Shown here: positions 52,566 through 60,604 of the stretch, in pieces
Layout: each line of letters starts with the position of its first letter
Numbering within the stretch: the stretch's first letter is position 1
DNA from: Halomonas sp. UBA3074
GTDB taxonomy: Bacteria; Pseudomonadota; Gammaproteobacteria; Pseudomonadales; Halomonadaceae
Reading direction: 5' to 3'
NCBI RefSeq assembly: GCF_002366715.1
Contig: NZ_DFBS01000013.1
Location: 38,905 to 102,904 of the forward strand
Length of the DNA stretch: 64,000 bases
Translations under genes and position numbers: made by a program
Notes under the pieces: generated by a model
Told to the model about the DNA's origin: nothing
The model's input: only the letters and a program-made list of their open reading frames with translations
Databases searched by the model: none

Positions 52566-54081
52566 ACCCAGCGGCTTCCATGAAGGCCTGCTCTTGTTCC
52601 AAGTCGGTGCTCAGTAGCGTGGGTTCGTCGCTTTCCGGGAGTGCGATGGTCAAGCTATCGCTGTCGGCGCTTATCGCTGGCAGCGGGGGGGCATTTTCAG
52701 GCCGCGAATGATTGAGCAATACGGCTAAGCGCAGCAGTCTGGCAAGTTTCTGGGTCACGGCCTGCTGCGCGTCAGGCAGCGCCTGCCACTCTTTCAAGGG
52801 GAATTTGCGACGATGAGCCCGCACTAAAAAAGCCAATTGGCGCTGTTCAGGGCGTGAAAAACCAGCGAGATCGGAGTGCTCCAGCAGGTACGCGCCGTGG
52901 CGATGAAACTGGCTGTGAGAAATGGCTAAGCCAATTTCATGCACTTGGCTGGCCCACTGCAGGTAACGTGCTTGATCGGGGTTGAGCGACCACGCATGAC
53001 GTACCTGCTGAAACAGCCGCTCGGCGGTGTCGGCGACGTTAAGCCCCTGACGGTTATCAACATCGTACGTGCGCTGTAGCGACTCAAGGCTTTTCGAGCG
53101 CGAGTCTTCGGCGGTATTGCGCCCGGCCATATCGTAAAGAACGCCTTCACGCAAGGCGCCGTCTGCGAAGCGCATCTGAGTTAAATCAAAGGCTTCGAAA
53201 ATCGCCCCAAGAATGGCGATGCCCGCTGGGAAGACTTTGGCGCGGTCAGCCTTGAGGCCTTCCAGCTCGACTTTGTCCAGTTGTTTGCACTTGAGTAGGC
53301 GCTCGCGTAATTTTTTCAATCCGTCACGGGTGATCACACCTTCATGGGGCGTGTCGCCGTAGGCGTACAGGACGCTGGCGGCGGCCTTAATGGTACCGCT
53401 CGAGCCGACCGGGTCATCCCAGCCCAGGCGCTGATAAGGGCGTTGAATATTGGCCAATTCCGACAGGGCGGCCAGCTCGGCGCGGCGCATGCGTTTTTCG
53501 TTCAATTCACCGTCGGGAAAGAAGCGCCGGGAGAAGGTGACGCAGCCCATGCGCAGGCTTTCCAGCGCCTTGGGCTCAAAGGCTTCACCGATGATAAATT
53601 CGGTCGAGCCGCCGCCAATATCGACTATCAGGCGTCGGCCGTTTTCGGCCAGCGCGTGGGCAGCACCTAGATAGATCAGGCGCGCCTCCTCGCGGCCGGC
53701 AATGATTTCGATGGCGTGGCCAAGTTGGGCCTCCGCGCGCTCAATAAATGCTTGGCTATTGTGTGCGTCGCGAAGCGCGTTAGTGCCTACGATGCGCAGA
53801 TTGGCATTGGTAATATCGCTTAAAAAGGGCGCGAAGCGGCCGAGGCAGTCTAATGCACGCTGCATGGCGGCTTCACTCAGCATTCCGTCATCGTCTAGGC
53901 CCGCGGCGAGCTGCACTTTTTCACCTAAACGAGCCACCACCTGAAGGCGTTCATGCTGGTAGTTGGCCACCAGTAGGTGAAAGCTGTTAGAGCCCAGGTC
54001 AATGGCGGCTAAGCGCTGTGGCGCACCGTTGTCTGCCTCCGTGGCAGGGGTGTCAATGGGGAGCAAAATGTCCTTGGGCAT
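52528..54081 (-). CDS. ppx: Exopolyphosphatase
   Basis: Degrades polyphosphate and, in this family, may also hydrolyse pppGpp. From ATG 54081 it is 517 residues. The start follows AAGGA by 6 bases, which favours it over 54126. The actin-like ASKHA motifs are AAIDLGSNSFHLLVA and IVDIGGGSTEF, with a C-terminal HD-like helical domain. No ppk gene is adjacent. The gene is convergent with tilS and divergent from rho. Confidence 0.94.
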   Translation of the reverse strand: MPKDILLPIDTPATEADNGAPQRLAAIDLGSNSFHLLVANYQHERLQVVARLGEKVQLAAGLDDDGMLSEAAMQRALDCLGRFAPFLSDITNANLRIVGTNALRDAHNSQAFIERAEAQLGHAIEIIAGREEARLIYLGAAHALAENGRRLIVDIGGGSTEFIIGEAFEPKALESLRMGCVTFSRRFFPDGELNEKRMRRAELAALSELANIQRPYQRLGWDDPVGSSGTIKAAASVLYAYGDTPHEGVITRDGLKKLRERLLKCKQLDKVELEGLKADRAKVFPAGIAILGAIFEAFDLTQMRFADGALREGVLYDMAGRNTAEDSRSKSLESLQRTYDVDNRQGLNVADTAERLFQQVRHAWSLNPDQARYLQWASQVHEIGLAISHSQFHRHGAYLLEHSDLAGFSRPEQRQLAFLVRAHRRKFPLKEWQALPDAQQAVTQKLARLLRLAVLLNHSRPENAPPLPAISADSDSLTIALPESDEPTLLSTDLEQEQAFMEAAGFKLVIQQTKSDA

Positions 54082-54602
54082 GAGCTTTCCTTCGTGTTGG
54101 CTGTGCCAAGGTTGCGGTGACCTCAATCTATTGTCAATTGCAAAGCTTGCGTTTGTCGCAGCGCTTGACTACCATCGAGCAACTGGCTTGATCTGGCCTT
54201 GTTAGTTAGTGTGTCCATAAGCACTGCGCTGTTAAGGTTGATGGTTTAGATCGATTAGATAAATCACCTTGCATGCGTCGTTCAAGTACGGCACCTTGGT
54301 CACCCCAGACGTTACTTACTGTTTATCTCGTTAGCGTCAGCCAGAATTCCAAGTCGTCAGATAACCCACTGGTTCAACCAAGCTCCTGTTTGAACCAGCG
54401 TAGACAAGTGTTAGCACCCTCGAGTTGAGTCTTAATAACAACTAGCAGACGCATTGTTAGCTAAGTCCAACGCCGTTCCTTTCATCTTCGAGTGCGTGCC
54501 TTTACCGGGGTCTGAACGCATCACACGGCGTCACTGTCACGCCTCCTGTCTTACTCCCGGCGCCTGGCGCCCAGCTTCCATGAGCAACTTTCTAACACAC
54601 CG
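54082..54602 (+). promoter_or_regulatory. Long rho leader; no trxA present
   Basis: A 521-base interval without a credible protein gene. In many gammaproteobacteria, including Pseudomonas, a thioredoxin gene lies here, but no CGPC-containing frame is present. A 9-bp hairpin CTGGTTCAA/TTGAACCAG (54369-54377/54390-54398) is clear, followed by C-rich, G-poor stretches (54455-54500) of the kind Rho binds. E. coli rho is known to be autoregulated by attenuation in its leader; the same is inferred here. Promoter boxes could not be fixed. Confidence 0.5.
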
Positions 54603-54606
54603 ATGA
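54580..54606 (+). CDS. Possible 8-codon upstream frame overlapping the rho start
   Basis: ATG 54580 opens MSNFLTHR and stops at TGA 54604-54606, overlapping the rho ATG (54603-54605). The rho start lacks a recognisable ribosome binding site (TTTCTAACACACCG precedes it), so re-initiation from this frame could supply ribosomes. The small frame itself also lacks a good site, so the idea is tentative. Confidence 0.3.
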   Translation: MSNFLTHR

Positions 54607-55862
54607 ATCTCACTGAACTCAAGCAAAAAACCGTTCCCGAGCTCCTCGATATCGCCCGTGAAATGGGTATTGATAACTTGGCCCGTTCGCGCAAGCAGGA
54701 CATCATTTTCGCCATCCTGAAAAAACACGCCAAAAGTGGCGAGGATATCTATGGCGACGGTGTGCTGGAAATTCTTCAGGATGGCTTTGGCTTCCTGCGT
54801 AGCGCTGACAGCTCGTATCTCGCCGGTCCCGACGATATCTACATATCGCCTTCGCAGATCCGCCGTTTCAATCTGCGCAAGGGTGACTCCATTTCCGGCA
54901 AAATCCGTCCACCGAAGGAGGGTGAGCGCTACTTCGCCCTGCTGAAGGTCAGTCAAATCAACTTTGACCGTCCGGAAAACGCCAAGCACAAGATCCTGTT
55001 TGAGAACTTGACGCCGCTGTTCCCAGACGATCGTATGCGTATGGAGATCGGTAACGGCTCCACGGAAGACCTTACCGCGCGGATCATCGATTTAACCGCG
55101 CCGATCGGTAAAGGCCAACGTGGTTTGCTGGTATCGCCGCCCAAGGCGGGTAAAACGCTGATGTTGCAAAACATCGCGACCTCCATCACGCGCAACAACC
55201 CAGAGTGTCATCTGATCGTGCTACTGATCGATGAGCGCCCTGAGGAAGTGACCGAAATGTCGCGCACCGTGCGTGGCGAAGTGGTGGCGTCGACCTTCGA
55301 TGAGCCGCCTGCGCGTCACGTGCAAGTGGCCGAAATGGTCATCGAGAAAGCCAAGCGCCTGGTTGAGCACAAGAAAGACGTGGTCATCCTGCTCGACTCG
55401 ATCACTCGCTTAGCGCGTGCCTACAACACCGTCGTACCTAGTTCCGGCAAAGTACTGACCGGTGGTGTCGATGCCCACGCCCTTGAGAAACCGAAACGCT
55501 TCTTTGGTGCGGCGCGTAACATCGAAGAGGGCGGCAGCCTGACGATTATCGCCACGGCGCTGGTCGATACCGGCTCCAAGATGGACGAAGTCATCTTCGA
55601 AGAGTTCAAGGGTACCGGCAACATGGAAGCCCATCTGGATCGCAAGCTGGCCGAGCGCCGTGTATTCCCGGCGATCAATATTCGTCGCAGTGGCACCCGT
55701 CGTGAAGACCTGCTGGCCTCTGAGGATGAAATGCAGCGCATGTGGATCCTGCGCAAGCTGCTCAACCCGATGGAAGACACCGCTGCCACTGAATTCCTGA
55801 TCGACCGTCTGAAAGATACCAAGACCAATCTTGAATTCTTTGAAGCGATGAAGCGCCGCTAG
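54603..55862 (+). CDS. rho: Transcription termination factor Rho
   Basis: A hexameric RNA helicase ending transcription at Rho-dependent sites. The 419 residues equal the E. coli length. RNP1-like GFGFLR in the RNA-binding domain and Walker A residues Lys181 and Lys184 in PPKAGKT match E. coli numbering. Walker B VVILLDSITR and the Q/R loops are intact. ubiD follows 31 bases downstream. Confidence 0.98.
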   Translation: MNLTELKQKTVPELLDIAREMGIDNLARSRKQDIIFAILKKHAKSGEDIYGDGVLEILQDGFGFLRSADSSYLAGPDDIYISPSQIRRFNLRKGDSISGKIRPPKEGERYFALLKVSQINFDRPENAKHKILFENLTPLFPDDRMRMEIGNGSTEDLTARIIDLTAPIGKGQRGLLVSPPKAGKTLMLQNIATSITRNNPECHLIVLLIDERPEEVTEMSRTVRGEVVASTFDEPPARHVQVAEMVIEKAKRLVEHKKDVVILLDSITRLARAYNTVVPSSGKVLTGGVDAHALEKPKRFFGAARNIEEGGSLTIIATALVDTGSKMDEVIFEEFKGTGNMEAHLDRKLAERRVFPAINIRRSGTRREDLLASEDEMQRMWILRKLLNPMEDTAATEFLIDRLKDTKTNLEFFEAMKRR

Positions 55863-55893
55863 AGCGGCGCATTCGCCAGCCAGGGAGCGTGCC

Positions 55894-57384
55894 TTGAAGT
55901 ATAAAGACTTGCGGGAGTTCATCGCGGCGCTTGAAGCGCAGGGTGAACTCAAGCGTATTCATGTCGAAGTCGATCCTTATCTGGAAATCACCGAAATTTG
56001 CGACCGCACCTTGCGTGCTGGTGGCCCGGCGTTGCTGTTTGAAAACGTCAAAGGCCACGACATGCCATTGCTGGGCAACCTGTTTGGCACCCCCAAACGG
56101 GTTGCGCTGGGCATGGGTCAAGACTCGGTAGAAGCCCTCAGAGAAGTAGGCAAGCTGTTGGCGTTTCTCAAAGAGCCTGATCCCCCCAAAGGCTTGAAAG
56201 ATGCCTGGGACAAGCTGCCGATCTTCAAGCAAGTGCTCAGCATGGGGCCGAAAAACGTCAAGCACGCCCCGGTACAGGAAGTGGTGTACGAAGACGACGA
56301 GGTCGATCTAGGCCTGCTGCCGATTCAGCACTGCTGGCCGGGCGATGCGGCACCCCTGGTCACTTGGCCACTGGTGATTACCAAAGGGCCGAACAAGAAG
56401 CGCCAGAACCTAGGGATTTACCGTCAGCAGAAGATTGGCAAGAACCGGCTAATCATGCGCTGGCTCTCCCATCGTGGCGGCGCCTTGGATTTTCTGGAGT
56501 TTCAAAAAAGCCATCCTGGCGAGCCTTTCCCGGTCGCGGTGGCGCTGGGTGCCGACCCGGCGACGATTTTGGGCGCCGTGACGCCGGTACCCGACTCACT
56601 CTCAGAATACGCCTTTGCGGGGCTACTGCGCGGTTCACGCACCGAGCTAGTAAAGTGCGGTCATGCGGATCTTGATGTGCCCGCCTCCAGCGAGATTATC
56701 CTCGAAGGCTTTATCTACCCGGATGACATGGCGGCGGAAGGCCCCTTTGGTGACCACACCGGTTACTACAATGAGGTCGACCACTTCCCGGTGTTTACCA
56801 TCACGCGGATGACCATGCGCCGTGATGCGATCTATCACTCGACCTATACGGGGCGTCCGCCGGATGAGCCGGCGATTCTCGGCGTGGCGCTCAACGAAGT
56901 GTTCGTGCCCATTCTGTGCAAACAGTTTCCCGAAATTGTCGACTTCTACCTGCCGCCGGAAGGTTGTTCCTACCGCATGGCGGTCGTCACCATGAAGAAG
57001 CAGTATCCCGGCCACGCCAAGCGCGTGATGATGGGGGTATGGAGTTTCCTTCGCCAGTTTATGTACACCAAGTTCGTGATCGTGCTGGACGATGATGTGG
57101 ACGCGCGTAACTGGGAAGACGTGATTTGGGCGATTACTACCCGCATGGACCCCGCACGCGACACCGTGATGGTTGAGAATACACCCATCGATTATCTCGA
57201 TTTCGCCTCACCGGTCTCAGGGCTCGGCTCCAAGATGGGACTTGATGCCACCAACAAGTGGCCCGGCGAAACCGATCGTGAGTGGGGTACGCCCATCGTG
57301 ATGGACGAAAATGTCAAAGCGCGGGTGGATGAGCGCTGGGAAGCGCTAGGTATTGGCCTTGAGTTGCCGCCCGCTCGCCTTTAA
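55894..57384 (+). CDS. ubiD: 4-hydroxy-3-polyprenylbenzoate decarboxylase (TTG start)
   Basis: Decarboxylates the ubiquinone precursor using prenylated FMN supplied by UbiX. The 496 residues start at TTG 55894 after AGGGAG (6-base spacing), giving MKYKDLREFIAALE, the family N-terminus. The cofactor-binding NLGIYRQQKIGKN and the catalytic Glu-Arg-Glu region (AEGPFGDHTGYY) are present. The rho-ubiD-fre order is shared with other gammaproteobacteria. Confidence 0.95.
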   Translation: MKYKDLREFIAALEAQGELKRIHVEVDPYLEITEICDRTLRAGGPALLFENVKGHDMPLLGNLFGTPKRVALGMGQDSVEALREVGKLLAFLKEPDPPKGLKDAWDKLPIFKQVLSMGPKNVKHAPVQEVVYEDDEVDLGLLPIQHCWPGDAAPLVTWPLVITKGPNKKRQNLGIYRQQKIGKNRLIMRWLSHRGGALDFLEFQKSHPGEPFPVAVALGADPATILGAVTPVPDSLSEYAFAGLLRGSRTELVKCGHADLDVPASSEIILEGFIYPDDMAAEGPFGDHTGYYNEVDHFPVFTITRMTMRRDAIYHSTYTGRPPDEPAILGVALNEVFVPILCKQFPEIVDFYLPPEGCSYRMAVVTMKKQYPGHAKRVMMGVWSFLRQFMYTKFVIVLDDDVDARNWEDVIWAITTRMDPARDTVMVENTPIDYLDFASPVSGLGSKMGLDATNKWPGETDREWGTPIVMDENVKARVDERWEALGIGLELPPARL

Positions 57385-57425
57385 ATGCGCTGTACCGCTG
57401 ATCGAATTTGTTAAAAGAGGCTTTC

Positions 57426-58166
57426 ATGAGTGCAAGGACGTTGACTTGCCAAGTCACCGAGGTTGAAAACTTAAACCCCGATGTGTTTGGTGTAACGCTA
57501 GCCGGGCGCGCCGAAGCCATGCAGCATGCCCCGGGGCAGTATTTAGAGCTGAAGATAGACGATACGACATGGGTGCCGTTTTCCATCGCCAGTGCCGATC
57601 GACGCAATGGTGTTATCGAGCTGCATATTCAGCACTGGCCGGAGCGGGATAACTCAGCACGGCTGCGTAAACTGCTGCAGGTAGCCAACCAGCTCACGCT
57701 GCGTTTGCCCGGCGGTGAGTGCGTGCTTGATCGCGAGAGCGAAAGGCCGTTACTGCTGATTGCAGCAGGAACCGGTTTTTCCCAGATGAAAGCCATTGTC
57801 GAAGCGGTACTGCATGAACAGCCCGAACGAGACATTTCGCTTTGGTGGGCCGCCCGGGAGCACCGCGATCTCTATTTAGAGCAGTTGGCCAGCCAGTGGG
57901 CGCAAACCCACGCCAACGTCGCGTTTCATGCAGTGACCGAGCTACCACTGGAAGAGCCCATGGCGGCCGGGGCGCGCATTCATCATCATCAAGGGCGTAT
58001 CGATCAAGTGTTGCAAGCTGCCGAGATTGCCCCAGACACCCATGATGTGTATTTATCAGGCTCTCCAGGCATGGTTTACGCCTGTCTGGATGTGCTCGAC
58101 GCTAAGGGTGTGAAGCTTGAGCGCGTGTTCTCGGATGTGTTTGCCTACGCTCCGCGAACTACTTAA
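57426..58166 (+). CDS. fre: NAD(P)H-flavin reductase
   Basis: Reduces free flavins with NAD(P)H and may feed reduced flavin to UbiD/UbiX-type chemistry nearby. From ATG 57426 the protein is 246 residues (E. coli Fre 233). The flavin-binding VPFSIAS, nucleotide-binding AAGTGFSQMKAI and C-terminal YLSGSPGMVYA motifs place it in the ferredoxin reductase-like family without an iron-sulfur domain. AAGAGG precedes the start. An upstream in-frame ATG at 57408 is less well placed. Confidence 0.87.
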   Translation: MSARTLTCQVTEVENLNPDVFGVTLAGRAEAMQHAPGQYLELKIDDTTWVPFSIASADRRNGVIELHIQHWPERDNSARLRKLLQVANQLTLRLPGGECVLDRESERPLLLIAAGTGFSQMKAIVEAVLHEQPERDISLWWAAREHRDLYLEQLASQWAQTHANVAFHAVTELPLEEPMAAGARIHHHQGRIDQVLQAAEIAPDTHDVYLSGSPGMVYACLDVLDAKGVKLERVFSDVFAYAPRTT

Positions 58167-58221
58167 TATAGCCCCATATTTTTGCATCCCCTGACATAGC
58201 GTTGATAAAAAGGAGGCTAAC

Positions 58222-58350
58222 ATGGCCCATCACGACGAAGACTTTAAAGACGACTCAGGCTTTCTCGCCATTTTCCTGGGCGTGGTGGTGCTCGTTAGTA
58301 TGACGGCGCTGCCCGCGACCATTGGTTGGGTACAAGCTTTTAGCGGCTGA
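58222..58350 (+). CDS. 42-residue single-span membrane protein, unknown function
   Basis: A short frame with an excellent ribosome binding site: AGGAGG at 58211-58216 and ATG at 58222. The product begins MAHHDEDFKDDSGF, acidic and hydrophilic, then has one hydrophobic helix (LAIFLGVVVLVSMTALPATI, 15-34) and a short tail. It is probably an inner-membrane microprotein. It follows fre by 55 bases and precedes the aromatic leader region. I do not recognise a family. Confidence 0.7.
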   Translation: MAHHDEDFKDDSGFLAIFLGVVVLVSMTALPATIGWVQAFSG

Positions 58351-58440
58351 GTGTTGCCATTTAAAACGCTTGCAGGCAGGATAAAGCCACAACGCCATTG
58401 CGGCAGCCCACAGGGCTATTCATTACCAACGGAAGCAACC

Positions 58441-58572
58441 ATGCAGTCATGTCTCTCCACACACAGCGTTAAGCAACAGCCAGCGATGGCTGGTGGCGTG
58501 CGTGTGGTCATGAATCGCGCGGTTTCTTATTGGTATTGGTTTAGCCACGGTGTGCCCCTGGCCGACGCCTAA
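58441..58572 (+). CDS. Leader peptide 1 rich in Tyr, Trp and Phe codons
   Basis: A 43-codon frame from ATG 58441 (GGAAG at 58431-58435) or a 20-codon version from ATG 58510. Residues 30-34 of the longer form are Tyr-Trp-Tyr-Trp-Phe (58528-58542), five aromatic codons in a row; the stop is TAA 58570. Directly downstream lie a pause-type hairpin and a terminator. This is the layout of trpL and pheL leader peptides, here upstream of DAHP synthase. The peptide itself is expected to have no separate function. Confidence 0.75.
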   Translation: MQSCLSTHSVKQQPAMAGGVRVVMNRAVSYWYWFSHGVPLADA

Positions 58573-58652
58573 CGTCGCGCCAACAGGCACACCACTCGGT
58601 TGCCTGCCGCAAGCACAGAAGCCCCGGTCGGTAACCCCGCCGGGGCTTTTGG
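58549..58652 (+). promoter_or_regulatory. Transcription attenuator of the DAHP synthase gene
   Basis: Segment 1 (GGTGTGCC, 58549-58556) pairs perfectly with segment 2 (GGCACACC, 58586-58593). Segment 1 begins six bases after the last aromatic codon. The terminator is AAGCCCCGG/CCGGGGCTT (58619-58627/58640-58648) followed by TTTTGGCGTTTT. An alternative pairing of GGTTGCC (58598-58604) with GGTAACC (58630-58636) would invade the terminator loop and could act as antiterminator. The stalled-ribosome switch is inferred from this geometry. Confidence 0.7.
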
Positions 58653-58719
58653 CGTTTTGGATCTCTGCCATTAACGGGGTTGGTCAATTTTCATCGTTGT
58701 TACATCAAGGAGCAGCATC

Positions 58720-58878
58720 ATGATTTATCGCGCACTGACGAACGCTTTCGCAACTGGCTATGTGGGCTATGGCTATGGTTGGCGATTTAGCGACGCGCGG
58801 TCGGTGCCAGCTGCCACCTCCGACCGCGTTTGCCTGGGTGGTCACTTAGTCAAACGATGTAAGATGACGGAGAATTAA
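58720..58878 (+). CDS. Leader peptide 2, aromatic-rich, abutting DAHP synthase
   Basis: A 52-residue frame from ATG 58720 with a strong AAGGAG (58707-58712, 7-base spacing). Aromatic residues are dense early: Tyr3, Phe10, Tyr14, Tyr17, Tyr19, Trp21 and Phe23. After residue 25 the sequence looks unconstrained (SVPAATSDRVCLGG). The stop TAA 58876-58878 is only 2 bases before the DAHP synthase ATG, so translation is probably coupled. It could instead be a small protein, but the aromatic bias and position favour a regulatory peptide. Confidence 0.65.
   Translation: MIYRALTNAFATGYVGYGYGWRFSDARSVPAATSDRVCLGGHLVKRCKMTEN
58796..58828 (+). promoter_or_regulatory. Hairpin inside leader 2, possible translational control element
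   Basis: A perfect 9-bp stem CGCGGTCGG/CCGACCGCG (58796-58804/58820-58828) begins 7 bases after the last aromatic codon. No T run follows, so it is not an intrinsic terminator. CTCCG in its 3' arm and loop edge (58818-58822) can alternatively pair with CGGAG (58868-58872), the DAHP synthase ribosome binding site. This suggests, but does not prove, control of initiation. Confidence 0.5.
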
Positions 58879-58880
58879 TC

Positions 58881-59969
58881 ATGAATGCGCCCATCAGCAC
58901 TGTTGTGAATCACCCGACCACCAGCACGGCCCAGTTCGCTACGCGAAGCGCCTTTGAAACCACGGCCAAAAGGCTGCCTACCCCTGCCGAACTCCGTCAG
59001 CATCTGCCGCTAAACGGTGCTTTAAGTGAGCAGGTTGAGCGCCAGCGTCATGCCGTTCAGCAAATTTTAAACGGGCATGATGACCGTTTGCTGGTAGTTG
59101 TGGGCCCCTGCTCAGTGCATGACCCAGATGCTGCGCTTGAGTACGCCGATCGCCTGGCGGCCCTTAGTGAAGAAGTAAGCGAGCAGCTATTACCCGTGAT
59201 GCGTGTGTATATTGAAAAACCACGCACCACCGTGGGCTGGAAAGGGCTGGCATACGATCCGGACTTGGATGGCAGCGGCGATATGCCCCGCGGCTTGAAA
59301 CTGTCCAGGGAGCTAATGCACGCCGTGGCCGCGCGTGGCTTGCCGGTGGCAACCGAGCTCTTGCAGCCGATGCTGGCACCTTACCTGGATGACTTGCTGA
59401 GCTGGGTCGCGATTGGCGCGCGCACCACCGAATCCCAACTACACCGTGAGCTTGCCAGCGATCTCAGCGCTGCCGTCGGCTTTAAAAATGCTACCAGCGG
59501 CGATATTCAAGTGGCCATTGATGCCATGCAAGCCGCCGCCCAACCCCATCAGCGTTTCGCCGTCGATCCTCAAGGTTTCCCGATCGTTCAGCAGACCGAA
59601 GGCAACCCCCATACCCATGTGGTACTGCGCGGTGGGCACGGTGAGCCCAACTACCAGGCAAAACACGTCCGAGCGGCAACCACCGCGCTGCGTAACGCAG
59701 GCCAAAACCCGCGCCTGATGGTGGACTGTAGTCACGCCAACGCGCGTAAGGATCACCGTCGCCAGAGTGAAGTGATGCTGGATGTGTTGGCGCAACGCCA
59801 GGCGGGTGATGCCAACCTAGTCGCGCTGATGTTGGAAAGCCATCTATTCGAAGGCAAGCAGCCGCTCAAGCCAGGCGCCATGCGCTACGGTGTGTCGGTG
59901 ACCGATGCCTGCGTGGGCTGGGAGACTACCGAGCACTTACTCAAAACCGCCGCCGAGCGTTTGCGTTAA
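58881..59969 (+). CDS. 3-deoxy-7-phosphoheptulonate (DAHP) synthase, class I
   Basis: Condenses phosphoenolpyruvate with erythrose 4-phosphate, the entry to the shikimate pathway. The 362 residues match the AroF/AroG/AroH family: LLVVVGPCSVHD, MRVYIEKPRTTVGWKG, IGARTTESQ, VDCSHANARKDH and MLESHLFEGKQ. The N-terminal extension of about 50 residues is where the feedback-inhibitor site forms in this family; which amino acid inhibits it cannot be read safely, so no paralogue letter is assigned. Two aromatic leader peptides precede it. Its start follows GACGGAG. Confidence 0.95.
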   Translation: MNAPISTVVNHPTTSTAQFATRSAFETTAKRLPTPAELRQHLPLNGALSEQVERQRHAVQQILNGHDDRLLVVVGPCSVHDPDAALEYADRLAALSEEVSEQLLPVMRVYIEKPRTTVGWKGLAYDPDLDGSGDMPRGLKLSRELMHAVAARGLPVATELLQPMLAPYLDDLLSWVAIGARTTESQLHRELASDLSAAVGFKNATSGDIQVAIDAMQAAAQPHQRFAVDPQGFPIVQQTEGNPHTHVVLRGGHGEPNYQAKHVRAATTALRNAGQNPRLMVDCSHANARKDHRRQSEVMLDVLAQRQAGDANLVALMLESHLFEGKQPLKPGAMRYGVSVTDACVGWETTEHLLKTAAERLR

Positions 59970-59998
59970 CCCTCGCTAACACTATTACTTGTTTGCCC

Positions 59999-60047
59999 TG
60001 GCCAGCCCCGTATCATAAGACACTTATTTTGATGATGAGGCTGGCCA
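59999..60047 (+). other. Inverted repeat covering the DUF3087-like gene start
   Basis: TGGCCAGCC (59999-60007) is the exact reverse complement of GGCTGGCCA (60039-60047). The 3' arm lies between the GAGG ribosome binding site and the ATG at 60047, including its first base. A transcript starting upstream could hide the start codon. No T run, so it is not an intrinsic terminator. Confidence 0.5.
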
Positions 60048-60559
60048 TGGTTTTTACCTTAGAACACCACGACCCCGAGACCTACCGTCGCAAAGCCCGC
60101 ATGATCAGCTTTGCCATGGCAGGGCAGCTGATTATTTTTGGTCTGCTGTTCTCCATGCTCCTCACTTCCACTTTTGGTAGCAGCCTTTGGCTCAATGCCC
60201 TTGGTGTCTTCCTCGGCTTGCTGGCCACCAGTGCGCTCTTTGCCGTGCTGCGGGAGCGCCCGTGGATGACCGAAGTACGCTATGTCTGGCAACTCAAGCA
60301 TCACTTGTCGCTAGTCAGCGGCTACCTCTCCCAACTGCGCAAAGCAGTGGAAGAGGATAATCGCACGGCGCTGGATCTGCTGACCTTCTATCATCAGGGC
60401 ATGGCGCAGTTGGCAGAGCTTAACGGGCGTACCACCGACGACGACGCTGAGCGGCTGGCTGAAAAAAAACAGGTTAAGATCAAACGCGAAGCGCTGGGGT
60501 TGCCCCCGCAGGTGGAGCGTATTGATACCCATGACCTGCAGGCGTTCAAACGCGGATAA
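60047..60559 (+). CDS. DUF3087-like membrane protein
   Basis: A 170-residue protein from ATG 60047 (GAGG 7 bases upstream; an upstream in-frame ATG at 59993 is unlikely). The N-terminal FTLEHHDPETYRRKARMI resembles the DUF3087 family start. Two adjacent hydrophobic helices span about residues 23-65. The C-terminal 100 residues are cytosolic and helical, ending in a basic QVKIKREALGLPPQVERI. Function is unknown; the family name is from memory of its pattern. Confidence 0.7.
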   Translation: MVFTLEHHDPETYRRKARMISFAMAGQLIIFGLLFSMLLTSTFGSSLWLNALGVFLGLLATSALFAVLRERPWMTEVRYVWQLKHHLSLVSGYLSQLRKAVEEDNRTALDLLTFYHQGMAQLAELNGRTTDDDAERLAEKKQVKIKREALGLPPQVERIDTHDLQAFKRG

Positions 60560-60604
60560 ACGATACAGACAGCAAGAGCACTAGACACAAAGGGAGCGCG
60601 CTGA

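Noticed and set aside
54273..54428. A 51-codon frame in the rho leader, reminiscent of the E. coli rho leader peptide
   Set aside because: No ribosome binding site before its ATG, no clear similarity and ordinary composition; probably chance.
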